Assembly (NCBI GenBank): GCA_028691515.1
Contig: JAQUZE010000002.1
Coordinates: 22,743 to 86,742, forward strand
From: Bacilli bacterium
GTDB lineage: Bacteria > Bacillota_I > Bacilli_A > ML615J-28 > CAG-698
Direction: 5' to 3'
DNA: 64,000 bases
The translations under genes were made by a program, and so were the position numbers. The notes under the pieces were generated by a model. The model searched no databases. It had not been told where the DNA came from and saw nothing but the letters and a program-made list of their open reading frames with translations. Shown piece by piece: positions 1 to 9,457 of this stretch. Every line of letters begins with the position of its first letter. Position 1 is the stretch's first letter.

Positions 1-11
1 TATATAATATC

Positions 12-39
12 TTGACTTATGTTTAAAAGTGTTTATAAT
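12..39 (+). promoter_or_regulatory. sigma70-type promoter for the riboswitch/antiporter transcript
   Basis: TTGACT (12-17), 16-nt spacer, TATAAT (34-39). Confidence 0.75.
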
Positions 40-43
40 AGCT

Positions 44-101
44 GTAGGGAATGATGTCTCCCCTAGTATTACTAAAATTGCTATTAGCTAATGACTTCTA
101 C
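44..101 (+). promoter_or_regulatory. Fluoride riboswitch (crcB motif)-like aptamer
   Basis: GTAGGGAATGATGTCTCCC ... GCTAATGACTTCTAC resembles the crcB-motif core (GGnGATGnnnTCnCC ... GCTAATGACTnCTAC). GTAG (44-47) can pair with CTAC (98-101); GGGA (47-50) can pair with TCCC (59-62). Confidence 0.8.
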
Positions 102-126
102 AACTTTTTTGTTGTGGATTTTTTAT
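98..126 (+). terminator. Intrinsic terminator overlapping the 3' strand of the aptamer
   Basis: CTACAAC-TTTTTT-GTTGTGG followed by ATTTTTTATTT; shares CTAC with the aptamer closing helix. Confidence 0.75.
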
Positions 127-139
127 TTAGAAGGGAAAA

Positions 140-1342
140 ATGTTATTGAGCATATCATTAATTATTATTATAAGTTTATTGTTAGGTAAAATTTTTAATT
201 TATTAAAATTACCTTCTATATTGGGAATGTTATTAACAGGAATATTAATGGGACCATATTTATTAAATTTGATTGATAATAATGTTTTAAATATTTCTAC
301 TGAATTAAGGCAAATTGCATTAATTGTAATATTAATTAGGGCAGGGCTTTCTCTTAATATAAAAGATTTAAAAAAAGTTGGAAAACCAGCAATTTTGTTA
401 TCGTTTTTGCCTGCAACAATTGAAGTTATTGTAATTACTTTTTTAGCACCTTTGTTCTTTGATATTAGTTATGTAACTGCATTAATTATGGGTTCAATAG
501 TTGCTGCAGTTTCTCCAGCTGTTGTTGTGCCCAAGATGATTAGTTTAATTGATAAGGGTTATGGACAGAATAAGAAAATCCCACAAATGATACTTGCTAG
601 CGCATCTATGGATGATGTATTTGTTATTGTATTATTTTATTCATTTTTAAAATTGGGTCAAGGTGAAAGTTTTTCATTTTTTACACTTATCAATATTCCT
701 GTATCCATAGTAACTGGGATTGGAATAGGGGCTCTAGTAGGATTTTTGCTTTCGCTATTTTTTAAGAAATTACATATGAGAGATACGGTTAAGGTTTTGA
801 TAATTTTTGCGTTGGGGTTTTTATTTGTAACACTTGAAAATACTTTGGGTAAAATAATAGCAATTAGTGGTTTAATAGCTGTAATGTCATTTGGAATTTC
901 TTTAAATAATTTTTATCCAATATTATCTAAAAGGCTTGTTATTAAGTTTGAGAAGATTTGGGTTATTGCTGAAATAATGTTATTTGTTCTAGTTGGTGCT
1001 TTAGTTGATGTTCGAGTGTTGTTTGATTTGGGTTTATTAACAATTGTATTGGTTGTTATTTCGATGATTTTTAGAATTAGTGGTGTATATTTGTCTTTGA
1101 TTCATACTAGTCTTAATAATAAAGAAAAATTATTTACAGCGGTATCATATTTACCCAAAGCTACCGTGCAAGCAGCAATTGGTGCGATTCCTTTATCCTT
1201 GGGTATAGAAAATGGAGAATTAATACTAATGGTTTCTGTTTTAGCTATTATTATTACTGCCCCAATTGGTGCGATTTTAATGGATAAAACATATAAAACC
1301 CTCTTAGTAAAAACAGAAGATATTGTTATAACAGAAATATAA
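140..1342 (+). CDS. CPA-family monovalent cation/proton (possibly fluoride/proton) antiporter
   Basis: 400 aa, multiple TM segments, CPA2-type Asp-Asp motif (ASMDDVFVIV); lies downstream of a fluoride-riboswitch-like leader. Confidence 0.8.
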   Translation: MLLSISLIIIISLLLGKIFNLLKLPSILGMLLTGILMGPYLLNLIDNNVLNISTELRQIALIVILIRAGLSLNIKDLKKVGKPAILLSFLPATIEVIVITFLAPLFFDISYVTALIMGSIVAAVSPAVVVPKMISLIDKGYGQNKKIPQMILASASMDDVFVIVLFYSFLKLGQGESFSFFTLINIPVSIVTGIGIGALVGFLLSLFFKKLHMRDTVKVLIIFALGFLFVTLENTLGKIIAISGLIAVMSFGISLNNFYPILSKRLVIKFEKIWVIAEIMLFVLVGALVDVRVLFDLGLLTIVLVVISMIFRISGVYLSLIHTSLNNKEKLFTAVSYLPKATVQAAIGAIPLSLGIENGELILMVSVLAIIITAPIGAILMDKTYKTLLVKTEDIVITEI

Positions 1343-1356
1343 ATATTTATATAATA

Positions 1357-1386
1357 AAAACCAGAAAAATTAAATTCTGGTTTTTA
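1357..1386. terminator. Bidirectional intrinsic terminator
   Basis: AAAACCAGAA-AAATTAAA-TTCTGGTTTTT between convergent genes. Confidence 0.8.
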
Positions 1387-1863
1387 TTGTTTTGTTAAGT
1401 TATTTATTTCATTTTCTGTTAAACGGAATAATGTCCAATTTTTCATTGGTTTAGCGCCTAATTTTAAATAAAAATCAATTGCGGGTTTATTCCAATTCAA
1501 GCATAACCAATCAATTCTGGAAGCATTGTTTTCTTTAGCTATTTTTACAACTTCAAAGAATAGCTTTTTACCATATCCCCTTTTTCGGTATTTTTCATAC
1601 ACGAAGATATCTTCTAAATATATATTTGCTTTTCCAAAGAAAGTGGAATAGTTGTAAAAATAAAGAGCAAAACCAACAGGAACATTATTTTCTTCTGCAA
1701 TTAATACTTCGGCTTGATTTAAATCAAAAATTGATTTTTCAATGCTCTCTTTTGTTGCCACGACTTCATTTTCCATTTTTTCATATTTTGCAATGCCGTT
1801 TATTAAATTAAGAATAGTTTGAGAATCTTCTTTTTTTGCTTTTCTAATAATAAAATTAGTCAT
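1384..1863 (-). CDS. GNAT family N-acetyltransferase
   Basis: GNAT signature (IFVYEKYRKRGYGKKLFFEVVKIAKENNASRIDWLCLNWNKPAIDFYLKLGA); start refined to the ATG after AAGGAG. Confidence 0.85.
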   Translation of the reverse strand: MTNFIIRKAKKEDSQTILNLINGIAKYEKMENEVVATKESIEKSIFDLNQAEVLIAEENNVPVGFALYFYNYSTFFGKANIYLEDIFVYEKYRKRGYGKKLFFEVVKIAKENNASRIDWLCLNWNKPAIDFYLKLGAKPMKNWTLFRLTENEINNLTKQ

Positions 1864-2413
1864 TTGATTTCTCCTTATTAAATTCAATTTTTTTAATGGG
1901 GGTATAAGTTAATAGACCATTAATTCTATCACTTCTAAAAATTGTAAAAGAGTCGATTAGAATAGGTGGTTTATAAGTTGGAAGAAGAGGGGGGTTATTT
2001 ATAGCGCTTGCGTTCGTTAATTTTGCAAGAGTAATGTGTGGCTTCAAAGGTTTTTTATCATAAGAAATATGATTAAAATCTAATATATCTTTGATTGCTT
2101 TACTTAATCGAGCTAAATTATTTTCTTTATCGGTTACATCCATATATAAAATATGGTTTTTAGTGTTTTTAAAAGTATTGGGATTAGATAGATGTATTGT
2201 AAAATTCGAAATATTATATGTTTTTTTATTTAATTTTGAGATAACAGTGTTAAGAGAAGGAAGATCTAATTCACCAATAAATACTAATGTTAAATGAAAA
2301 TTATTTATTGGAGTTTTTAAACTATCTTTTAAGTTTAATAACAATAATTCTTGTGATTGTTTTAAATATTTTAAAACGTTATTATTGAATGAAATTCCAA
2401 TAAATATTCTCAT
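1856..2413 (-). CDS. thpR: RNA 2',3'-cyclic phosphodiesterase (2H phosphoesterase)
   Basis: Two HxT-type motifs (FHLTLVFIGEL, PHITLAKL). Confidence 0.85.
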   Translation of the reverse strand: MRIFIGISFNNNVLKYLKQSQELLLLNLKDSLKTPINNFHLTLVFIGELDLPSLNTVISKLNKKTYNISNFTIHLSNPNTFKNTKNHILYMDVTDKENNLARLSKAIKDILDFNHISYDKKPLKPHITLAKLTNASAINNPPLLPTYKPPILIDSFTIFRSDRINGLLTYTPIKKIEFNKEKSND

Positions 2414-2528
2414 AGCTATACCTCCCTATAAGTTTATCATATATCTAGTAAAATCGTATGAAGAATTTTAAATTGCATGAAGATATAAAATAAGTTATAA
2501 TAACTGGAGGGAAAGTGTGGAGGGTATA

Positions 2529-4226
2529 ATGAAAAAAATTAAATTTTCAACAATATTAATGTTTTTCATAGTTATGTTTTTGTTTGGCTTTATTTCTAAT
2601 GTTAATGCATTAACAGAAGCTGAAATAATAAGTGAACTTTCAACTGCTGAATATAGTGAAAAAATTGAAAGAATATATATTAATGGAAAGGGAGCTACTA
2701 CTTTTTATTATGACAATGATATAAGTTTAAATTCTTATGGGGAATATTTATATAATCAATTTTATGCTTTTATAAAGGATAACCATTATGAAGCGCATTT
2801 TGTAATAAAGGAAGGTCCTTTGAATGAATATCTTGATCAAATTGGCATCGCATATCAAGCATTTGTGAGAGATCATTTAGAGTTTTTTTGGTTAACTGAG
2901 GGATACACAACAAGTTATAAGTATAATGAAAATCTCTTAGGTGAAAAAACAATTACAGAATTAACTTTAATACCAACCATTTCTGAAACATATATTGGAG
3001 ATGAAGATTTATTAACTGACGATATTGATAAATATATAATACAAGTAGAAATGCTTGTGGAAGAATCAAAAGATTACCTTTATAATTATGAGAAAGTTAA
3101 GTTTTTTCATGATTGGTTAGTTTTAAATAATGATTATTCTGAAGAATCTGAAGATTTAGCTCATTCTTCTATTGGTGCCTTACTTAACAAGTATTCTCCA
3201 GTTTGTGAAGGATACGCTAAAGCTTTTATGATATTGTGTAATTATATAAATATAGGTAATATTGTTGCAACTGGAGAAGCTGGAGAAAAACACGCCTGGA
3301 ATTATGTTGAAATTTTTGGTGAATGGTATTTTACTGATGTTACTTGGGATGATCCAATCACTAATCCTAATGATCCATCTAATATAGAATACACTTATTT
3401 TCTATCTGTTATTGATGATGAACATATTTTAGACGAAGAACAAATTTTGCCAATACCGCTTGCTACAAAAAGATTCGATAAGGATAGTATTGGTAATTAT
3501 TATATTGTTAATTTTTATGATGGTAATGATAAAATTTATTTTACTAATGAAGTTAAAGAAGGGGAGAAATCTTTAGAGCCTTTTGTTCTTCCTGTAAAAG
3601 ATGGCTACAAATATATTGAATGGGATCAAGAATATGATAATGTCTTAGAAAATCTTGATATTAAACCTATTTTTGATAAGGCAAATATTATAGTTAAAGA
3701 TGCTGAAGGAGCAAATATTGTAATTGATTATGAATCAATTGAAGATATCCTTTCAATAGATTTAAATATAGATGATAATTTGTTGTTTATTGGATGGAGT
3801 GATGGTAATAAGTATTATTCTTCTACAAGTATTATCACTGAGGATGTTGTTATTGTTCCTGTTGTAAAAGAAGTTGTTTTTACGATTAAAGGAATGAAAA
3901 AAATTGACGACTCACATTTTACAATTCCTCTTTTTAATATTGAAAATTTAGAAATCGATGTTGAAGAAGGAGTAATTGTTAAAACTATTGAAAAACCAGA
4001 AATTAATGTTTTTACAGACGAATATGAAATAGAAATTACTTTTGGAAGTAATTTTTCAAATTCAACTATTACAAAAAAAATTACTATTACAGCAACAGGA
4101 ATGAAAATTATAAATGATGTAATTAATTGGATTAAAATTAATTACATATATCTTTTAGTTGGTGTTGGTGGAATAATTGTAATAGGTATAGTTAAGAATT
4201 CTATTAAGAAAAGAAAAAGGAAATAG
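2529..4226 (+). CDS. Secreted/membrane-anchored transglutaminase-like protein
   Basis: Signal peptide; TGase-like triad context CEGYAKAF...HAWNYVEI...WYFTDVTWDDP; C-terminal TM helix followed by KKRKRK. Confidence 0.75.
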   Translation: MKKIKFSTILMFFIVMFLFGFISNVNALTEAEIISELSTAEYSEKIERIYINGKGATTFYYDNDISLNSYGEYLYNQFYAFIKDNHYEAHFVIKEGPLNEYLDQIGIAYQAFVRDHLEFFWLTEGYTTSYKYNENLLGEKTITELTLIPTISETYIGDEDLLTDDIDKYIIQVEMLVEESKDYLYNYEKVKFFHDWLVLNNDYSEESEDLAHSSIGALLNKYSPVCEGYAKAFMILCNYINIGNIVATGEAGEKHAWNYVEIFGEWYFTDVTWDDPITNPNDPSNIEYTYFLSVIDDEHILDEEQILPIPLATKRFDKDSIGNYYIVNFYDGNDKIYFTNEVKEGEKSLEPFVLPVKDGYKYIEWDQEYDNVLENLDIKPIFDKANIIVKDAEGANIVIDYESIEDILSIDLNIDDNLLFIGWSDGNKYYSSTSIITEDVVIVPVVKEVVFTIKGMKKIDDSHFTIPLFNIENLEIDVEEGVIVKTIEKPEINVFTDEYEIEITFGSNFSNSTITKKITITATGMKIINDVINWIKINYIYLLVGVGGIIVIGIVKNSIKKRKRK

Positions 4227-4445
4227 ATTTCTTTCTATGATATAAAGATTGTATTTGAATAATGCTATAGAAATAGTTATTGTAATAATCAGGGTTTTTT
4301 GGGAATGATATTATTATTTAAGTGCTTTAGTAATTTTATTATAAATGTTAATAAGTTTTTATTAATTTATTTAATATAATTACTGCTAGTATTAGGATTG
4401 GTTAAAGCTGTTACATTTTTTATTATATAAAAAAATAATTGATTT

Positions 4446-4474
4446 AAAAGCGTCTATTTAGGTGCTTTTTTTCT
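4446..4474 (+). terminator. Intrinsic terminator
   Basis: AAAAGCGTC-TATTTA-GGTGCTTTTTTT. Confidence 0.55.
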
Positions 4475-4517
4475 TGCAATGAGTATTTCTTTTTGATATA
4501 ATGTTCGCATACGAACA
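4474..4517 (+). promoter_or_regulatory. Promoter with perfect palindromic operator for the marR-ABC operon
   Basis: TTGCAA (4474-4479), 17-nt spacer, TATAAT (4497-4502), then TGTTCG-CATA-CGAACA (4502-4517). Confidence 0.7.
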
Positions 4518-4534
4518 ATTTTCGGGAGGGAAAT

Positions 4535-4978
4535 ATGCGAAGAATTGGTTTTGAAGTAAGATATTTAGCGAATTTAATTAAAAAGACTTTAGATAATACT
4601 CCAACTTTTCAAAAAAATAAAAGTATTACAGGGATGCAATATTTTATTATTTGTTTTATTTATAAGAATAGTGATCGGGATGTTTTACAAAAAGATATTG
4701 AAAAGAGGTTTCATATGCAAAAATCTACTACATCTCAAATTATATATACTATGGAAAAAAATGGTTTAATAATAAGGGAAAAAGTAGATTATGATAAAAG
4801 AACTAAGAAGATTGTTTTGACCAATTTAGCATTGATGATTAAAGATGAAGCAAAAAAAGAAATAAATCAATTAGAGCAAAATATTGTACAAGGATTAACA
4901 GAAGAAGAAATAGAGCAATTTTATTATGTTGTTGATAAAATTAAAAAAAATATTCAAGATAAGGAACAAAATTTATGA
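4535..4978 (+). CDS. MarR family transcriptional regulator
   Basis: wHTH MarR-type sequence (QKDIEKRFHMQKSTTSQIIYTMEKNGLIIREKVDYDKRTKKIVLT); 4-nt overlap with the next ORF. Confidence 0.9.
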   Translation: MRRIGFEVRYLANLIKKTLDNTPTFQKNKSITGMQYFIICFIYKNSDRDVLQKDIEKRFHMQKSTTSQIIYTMEKNGLIIREKVDYDKRTKKIVLTNLALMIKDEAKKEINQLEQNIVQGLTEEEIEQFYYVVDKIKKNIQDKEQNL

Positions 4979-6726
4979 TAGAAAAATTACTTAAGAAAAG
5001 TGTAAGAGAATATAGAAAGCCTGCTTTTTTAACTTCTTTTTTTGTTGTTATAGAAGTTATATTAGATGTTATAATTCCTATGGTTATTGGGAAAATTATT
5101 ACTCTTGTTCAAAACCAAGAGCCACTAACTGAAATATATAAGCTTGGAGGTTTGCTAGTTATTTTATCTATGCTAACTTTATTGTTTGGATATTTGAGCG
5201 GCAGATATGCAGCATTTGCTGCATCAGGTTTTGGAAAAAATTTAAGAAAAGATATGTTCTTTGCTACACAAGATTATTCTTTTAGTAACATTGATCATTT
5301 TTCATCATCTTCAATTGTTAATAGAATGACATCTGATGTTACTAGAGTAGAAATGGCATATCAAATGTCAATTAGAATTGCTATTAGAGCGCCTTTGATG
5401 TTATCTGGGGCTTTAGTTATGGCTTTTATTATTAATGCTAAAATATCTTTGATATTTTTGGCAGCTATTCCTTTGCTTGCTTTGGGGTTGTTTTTAATAA
5501 TTAAATTTGTGAATCCTTTATTTGTAAAGGTTTTTAAAAAATTAGATAAGATGAATAATATAGTTCAAGAGAATGTTAGAGGAATAAGAACGGTAAAGTC
5601 TTATGTTAGAGAAGAGCACGAGATTGAAAAGTTTACTGAATCAACTGAAGAGATTAAGAATGAGTTTTCAGTAATTGAAAAAATATTAGCTTTAAATACA
5701 CCAATGTTACTTGGGTTTGTTTATGCAATTACACTTTTAATATCTTGGTTTGGAGCTAAATTGATTATAGAGGTTGGTGCAGTTCCGGGGGGAATGGAAG
5801 TAGGAGATTTAACAGCTTTATTGAATTATTCAATGCAAATACTTATGAGTTTGAATATGCTATCAATGGTTTTTGTTATTAGTATTATATCAAGAGCATC
5901 TCAAAAAAGAATTGTTGAATTATTAGTTGAAGAAAAAGATTTACACAATTCTGAAGAACCTATTTATGAAGTTGTAAACGGTGATATTGAATTTGATAAT
6001 GTATCATTTAGTTATTCAAAAAACTCTTCTTCATCGTGTTTAAAAAATGCAAACATTAAAATTAAGTCTGGTGAAACTATTGGAATAATCGGAGGAACAG
6101 GTAGTTCAAAATCTACTTTAGTTCAATTAATTCCTAGATTATATGACGCTACTATTGGAGTTGTTAAAGTTGGAGGAATTGATGTAAAAGATTATGATAT
6201 TGAAACACTTAGAGAAAGTGTAGGAATGGTACTCCAAAAAAATGTATTATTTAGTGGTACTATTAAAGAAAATCTTCTTTGGGGTAATCCTGACGCTACT
6301 GATGAAGAAATTATTCATGCTTCTAAATTGGCTCAAGCAGATAACTTTATTCAAAAAATGCCTCTTAAGTATGATACTTATTTAGAACAAGGTGGTTCTA
6401 ATGTATCTGGAGGACAAAAACAAAGATTGTGTATTGCAAGAGCTTTGTTAAAAAAACCTAAAATTTTAATTTTGGATGATTCTACTAGTGCAGTAGACAC
6501 TAAGACTGATTCTTTAATTAGAAAAGCGATGTACGAAGAAATACCAGCAACAACTAAATTAATTATTGCTCAAAGAATTTCATCAATCAGTAATGCTGAT
6601 AAAGTAATAGTTATGGATGAAGGCCAAATTAATGCTTTTGATACACCTGAAAATTTATTGAAAACTAATGAAATATACAAAGATGTTTATCTTTCACAAT
6701 TGAAGGGTGGTGGGCTTAATGAATAG
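4975..6726 (+). CDS. ABC exporter half-transporter, degenerate nucleotide-binding site subunit
   Basis: TMD plus NBD; Walker A GGTGSSKST, signature VSGGQKQR, Walker B ILILDDSTSAVD (Asp for catalytic Glu), IIAQRIS (Gln for switch His). Confidence 0.9.
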   Translation: MIEKLLKKSVREYRKPAFLTSFFVVIEVILDVIIPMVIGKIITLVQNQEPLTEIYKLGGLLVILSMLTLLFGYLSGRYAAFAASGFGKNLRKDMFFATQDYSFSNIDHFSSSSIVNRMTSDVTRVEMAYQMSIRIAIRAPLMLSGALVMAFIINAKISLIFLAAIPLLALGLFLIIKFVNPLFVKVFKKLDKMNNIVQENVRGIRTVKSYVREEHEIEKFTESTEEIKNEFSVIEKILALNTPMLLGFVYAITLLISWFGAKLIIEVGAVPGGMEVGDLTALLNYSMQILMSLNMLSMVFVISIISRASQKRIVELLVEEKDLHNSEEPIYEVVNGDIEFDNVSFSYSKNSSSSCLKNANIKIKSGETIGIIGGTGSSKSTLVQLIPRLYDATIGVVKVGGIDVKDYDIETLRESVGMVLQKNVLFSGTIKENLLWGNPDATDEEIIHASKLAQADNFIQKMPLKYDTYLEQGGSNVSGGQKQRLCIARALLKKPKILILDDSTSAVDTKTDSLIRKAMYEEIPATTKLIIAQRISSISNADKVIVMDEGQINAFDTPENLLKTNEIYKDVYLSQLKGGGLNE

Positions 6727-8638
6727 AGGGCAACACAGAATAATTGATAAGAAAAAAGGTGCAAAGAATCCAATAAAAACATTAAGAAAATTACTTGGAT
6801 ATATATTTAAAGATTATAAATGGTCATTATTACTTGTGTGTGTTTTAATTATTATTGTTGCAGCAACAACTACAATTAATGCTTTGTTTTTAGAAGTTTT
6901 AGTAGATGATTATATCAGACCTTTAATTGGAACAGTAGAACCAGTATATACTGGATTAATTACAGTAATTTTAATTATGATGAGTATATATATTGGTGGA
7001 ATTATTTCCACATATATCTTTAATATTATTATGGTTAAAGTTTCTCAAGGAACTTTAAAGAAATTAAGAGATGAAATGTTTGTAAAGATGCAATCATTAC
7101 CAATTAATTATTTTGATACTACTTCTCATGGAGATATCATGAGTAGGTATACAAATGATACTGAAACTTTGCGACAAATGATTTCTCAAAGTCTTCCACA
7201 AATATTTAGATTTTCTATTACATTGTTGATGGTGTTTGTATCAATGCTTGTTAACAATTTATTATTAACTTTAATTGTAGTTTTATTTGTTATATTTATG
7301 ATATTTGCATCTAAATTTATTGCAAAGAAAAGTGGAAAGTATTTTGTAAACCAACAAAGAGCATTGGGTAAATTAAATGGCTATATTGAAGAAATGATTC
7401 ACGGACAAAAAGTTATAAAGGTTTTTAATCATGAAGAAACAGCTAAAAATGAGTTTGAAATACTTAGTGAAAATTTAAGGGAAAATGCTGCAAATGCGAA
7501 TAAACATGCGAATACTATGATGCCAGTAATGCACAATATTGGATTGTTGCAGTTTTCAGCCATTGCTATTATAGGAGCAATACTAGCGTTAACATTTAAA
7601 GATAACGCAGAGCATTTATTATATATGAGTGTGGGGAAATTAGTATCATTTTTACAATTATCAAGAAGTTTTACTAATCCAATAAGTCAAATGGCACAGC
7701 AATTAAATAGCATTGTTATGGCTCTTGCTGGTGCGGAACGTATTTTTGAATTATTAGATCAAGCAGAAGAAATTGATGATGGATTTGTTACATTAGTTAA
7801 TGCAAATGTAGATAGTAACGGAATTATAAGCGAAGCGGATCATATAACTGATATCTGGGCTTGGAAGTATTCAAGCGAAAATGGGGATGTTGAATACCGT
7901 TTGTTAAAAGGTGATATAAGATTTTATGATGTTGATTTTGCTTACCCAACAAGTGAGATGATTTTGCATGATGTAAGTATTTATGCTGAGCCAGGACAAA
8001 AATTGGCTTTTGTTGGTGCTACTGGAGCAGGGAAAACAACAATTACTAATCTGATAAATAGATTTTATGATATTGCTGATGGTAAAATTTCTTATGATGG
8101 AATAAATATTAATACGATAAAAAAATCTTCATTAAGATCTTCGTTAGGAATTGTTTTGCAGGATACAAGTTTATTTACTGGAACTGTTATGGAAAATATA
8201 CGTTATGGTAAATTAGATGCAACTGATGAGGATGTATATAAAGCAGCTAGACTTGCTAATGCTGATGAATTTATTAGAAGACTTCCTGAAGGATATAATA
8301 CTATTTTAACTGGAGATGGCGGGAATTTATCTCAAGGACAAAGGCAGTTATTATCTATTGCAAGAGCTGCAGTTAGTAATGCTCCTGTAATGATTCTCGA
8401 TGAAGCAACATCTTCCATTGACACTAGAACTGAAAAATTAGTTCAAAAAGGAACTGATGAACTTATGAAGGGAAGAACTGTGTTTGTTATTGCGCATAGG
8501 CTTTCTACAATTATGAATTCAGATGTAATTATGGTTCTTGATCAAGGAAGAATTGTTGAAAGAGGAAGTCATGATAAACTTATTGAAAAACAAGGTATTT
8601 ATTATCAATTATATACTGGTGCATTTGAATTAGAATAA
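6719..8638 (+). CDS. ABC exporter half-transporter, partner subunit
   Basis: Walker A GATGAGKTT, LSQGQRQ, MILDEATSSID, VIAHRLST. Confidence 0.9.
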   Translation: MNRGQHRIIDKKKGAKNPIKTLRKLLGYIFKDYKWSLLLVCVLIIIVAATTTINALFLEVLVDDYIRPLIGTVEPVYTGLITVILIMMSIYIGGIISTYIFNIIMVKVSQGTLKKLRDEMFVKMQSLPINYFDTTSHGDIMSRYTNDTETLRQMISQSLPQIFRFSITLLMVFVSMLVNNLLLTLIVVLFVIFMIFASKFIAKKSGKYFVNQQRALGKLNGYIEEMIHGQKVIKVFNHEETAKNEFEILSENLRENAANANKHANTMMPVMHNIGLLQFSAIAIIGAILALTFKDNAEHLLYMSVGKLVSFLQLSRSFTNPISQMAQQLNSIVMALAGAERIFELLDQAEEIDDGFVTLVNANVDSNGIISEADHITDIWAWKYSSENGDVEYRLLKGDIRFYDVDFAYPTSEMILHDVSIYAEPGQKLAFVGATGAGKTTITNLINRFYDIADGKISYDGININTIKKSSLRSSLGIVLQDTSLFTGTVMENIRYGKLDATDEDVYKAARLANADEFIRRLPEGYNTILTGDGGNLSQGQRQLLSIARAAVSNAPVMILDEATSSIDTRTEKLVQKGTDELMKGRTVFVIAHRLSTIMNSDVIMVLDQGRIVERGSHDKLIEKQGIYYQLYTGAFELE

Positions 8639-8643
8639 AATAA

Positions 8644-8671
8644 AAAAGCAAAGTTTAATTACTTTGCTTTT
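8644..8671. terminator. Bidirectional intrinsic terminator
   Basis: AAAAGCAAAGT-TTAATT-ACTTTGCTTTT between convergent genes. Confidence 0.8.
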
Positions 8672-9033
8672 ATATTTTTAAAATGATTTTTAATTGCTTT
8701 AAAAGAGTCTTCGCTTAAATCATGTTCAATTTTACAAGCGTCATCTGCAGCAATATTACTTGGAACACCTAATTTAATTAAAAAGGTAGTTAATAGGCGA
8801 TGACGTTCTAACATATTTTTTGCAATTAGTAAACCTTTATTTGTTAAATCAATGTATCCTTCTTTATCAATGACAATAAATTCATTTTGTTTTAAATTTT
8901 TCATAGCTCTTGATATGGAGGCTTTTGTAAAATTCATGTCTAAAGCTATATCTATTGATCGAACTTTTTCGTTTTTTTCTTTTAACATTAAAATTCTTTC
9001 AAGATAATTTTCTGCTGATTCATATAATTTCAT
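8659..9033 (-). CDS. DtxR/MntR family metal-dependent repressor (short form, no SH3-like domain)
   Basis: N-terminal wHTH and metal-binding segment ADDACKIEHDLSED, resembling DtxR C-x2-EH; about 125 aa. Confidence 0.85.
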   Translation of the reverse strand: MKLYESAENYLERILMLKEKNEKVRSIDIALDMNFTKASISRAMKNLKQNEFIVIDKEGYIDLTNKGLLIAKNMLERHRLLTTFLIKLGVPSNIAADDACKIEHDLSEDSFKAIKNHFKNIKAK

Positions 9034-9141
9034 TATTAACACCCCACAAATTAATTATAACAAAAAACAAAATATAAAACAAGAAAGACAAAATATAGAT
9101 ATTTTTTATAATGTTGAAAGCAATTTCACTTACAATATTAA

Positions 9142-9192
9142 TTGACAAAAATTGTAAATAATGTATAATTGTCTTAGTTAGCGTATGCTAAC
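9142..9192 (+). promoter_or_regulatory. feo promoter with DtxR-box-like palindrome
   Basis: TTGACA (9142-9147), 16-nt spacer, TATAAT (9164-9169), GTTAGC-GTAT-GCTAAC (9177-9192). Confidence 0.8.
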
Positions 9193-9204
9193 CAGGAGAA
9201 AAAT

Positions 9205-9426
9205 ATGAAAACATTAAGAGATATAAAAATTGGGGAATCTGCTACTGTTATTAGAGTACATGGTTCTGGAGCAATTAAAAGAAGAATAATGGATATGGGT
9301 ATTACAAAAGGTTGTGAAGTTAGAGTTATTAAAGTTGCTCCTTTGGGAGATCCTATTGAGATTAGCGTAAGAGGTTATCAGTTATCTTTGCGTAAAAGCG
9401 ATGGAGATATAATTGAATTTATTTAA
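9205..9426 (+). CDS. feoA: Ferrous iron transport protein A
   Basis: 73 aa FeoA SH3-like protein (RRIMDMGITKGCEVRVIKVAPLGDPIEISVRGYQLSLRKSD). Confidence 0.92.
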   Translation: MKTLRDIKIGESATVIRVHGSGAIKRRIMDMGITKGCEVRVIKVAPLGDPIEISVRGYQLSLRKSDGDIIEFI

Positions 9427-9457
9427 TGAACAAGTTTAGTAATTAGAGAGGATGAAT

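Noticed and set aside
1626-1811. 61-aa plus-strand ORF inside the GNAT gene
   Set aside because: Antisense to a recognisable acetyltransferase; no supporting signals.
4227-4445. AT-rich intergenic region as an sRNA or riboswitch
   Set aside because: Only a terminator-like hairpin at its end is convincing; no recognisable conserved aptamer.
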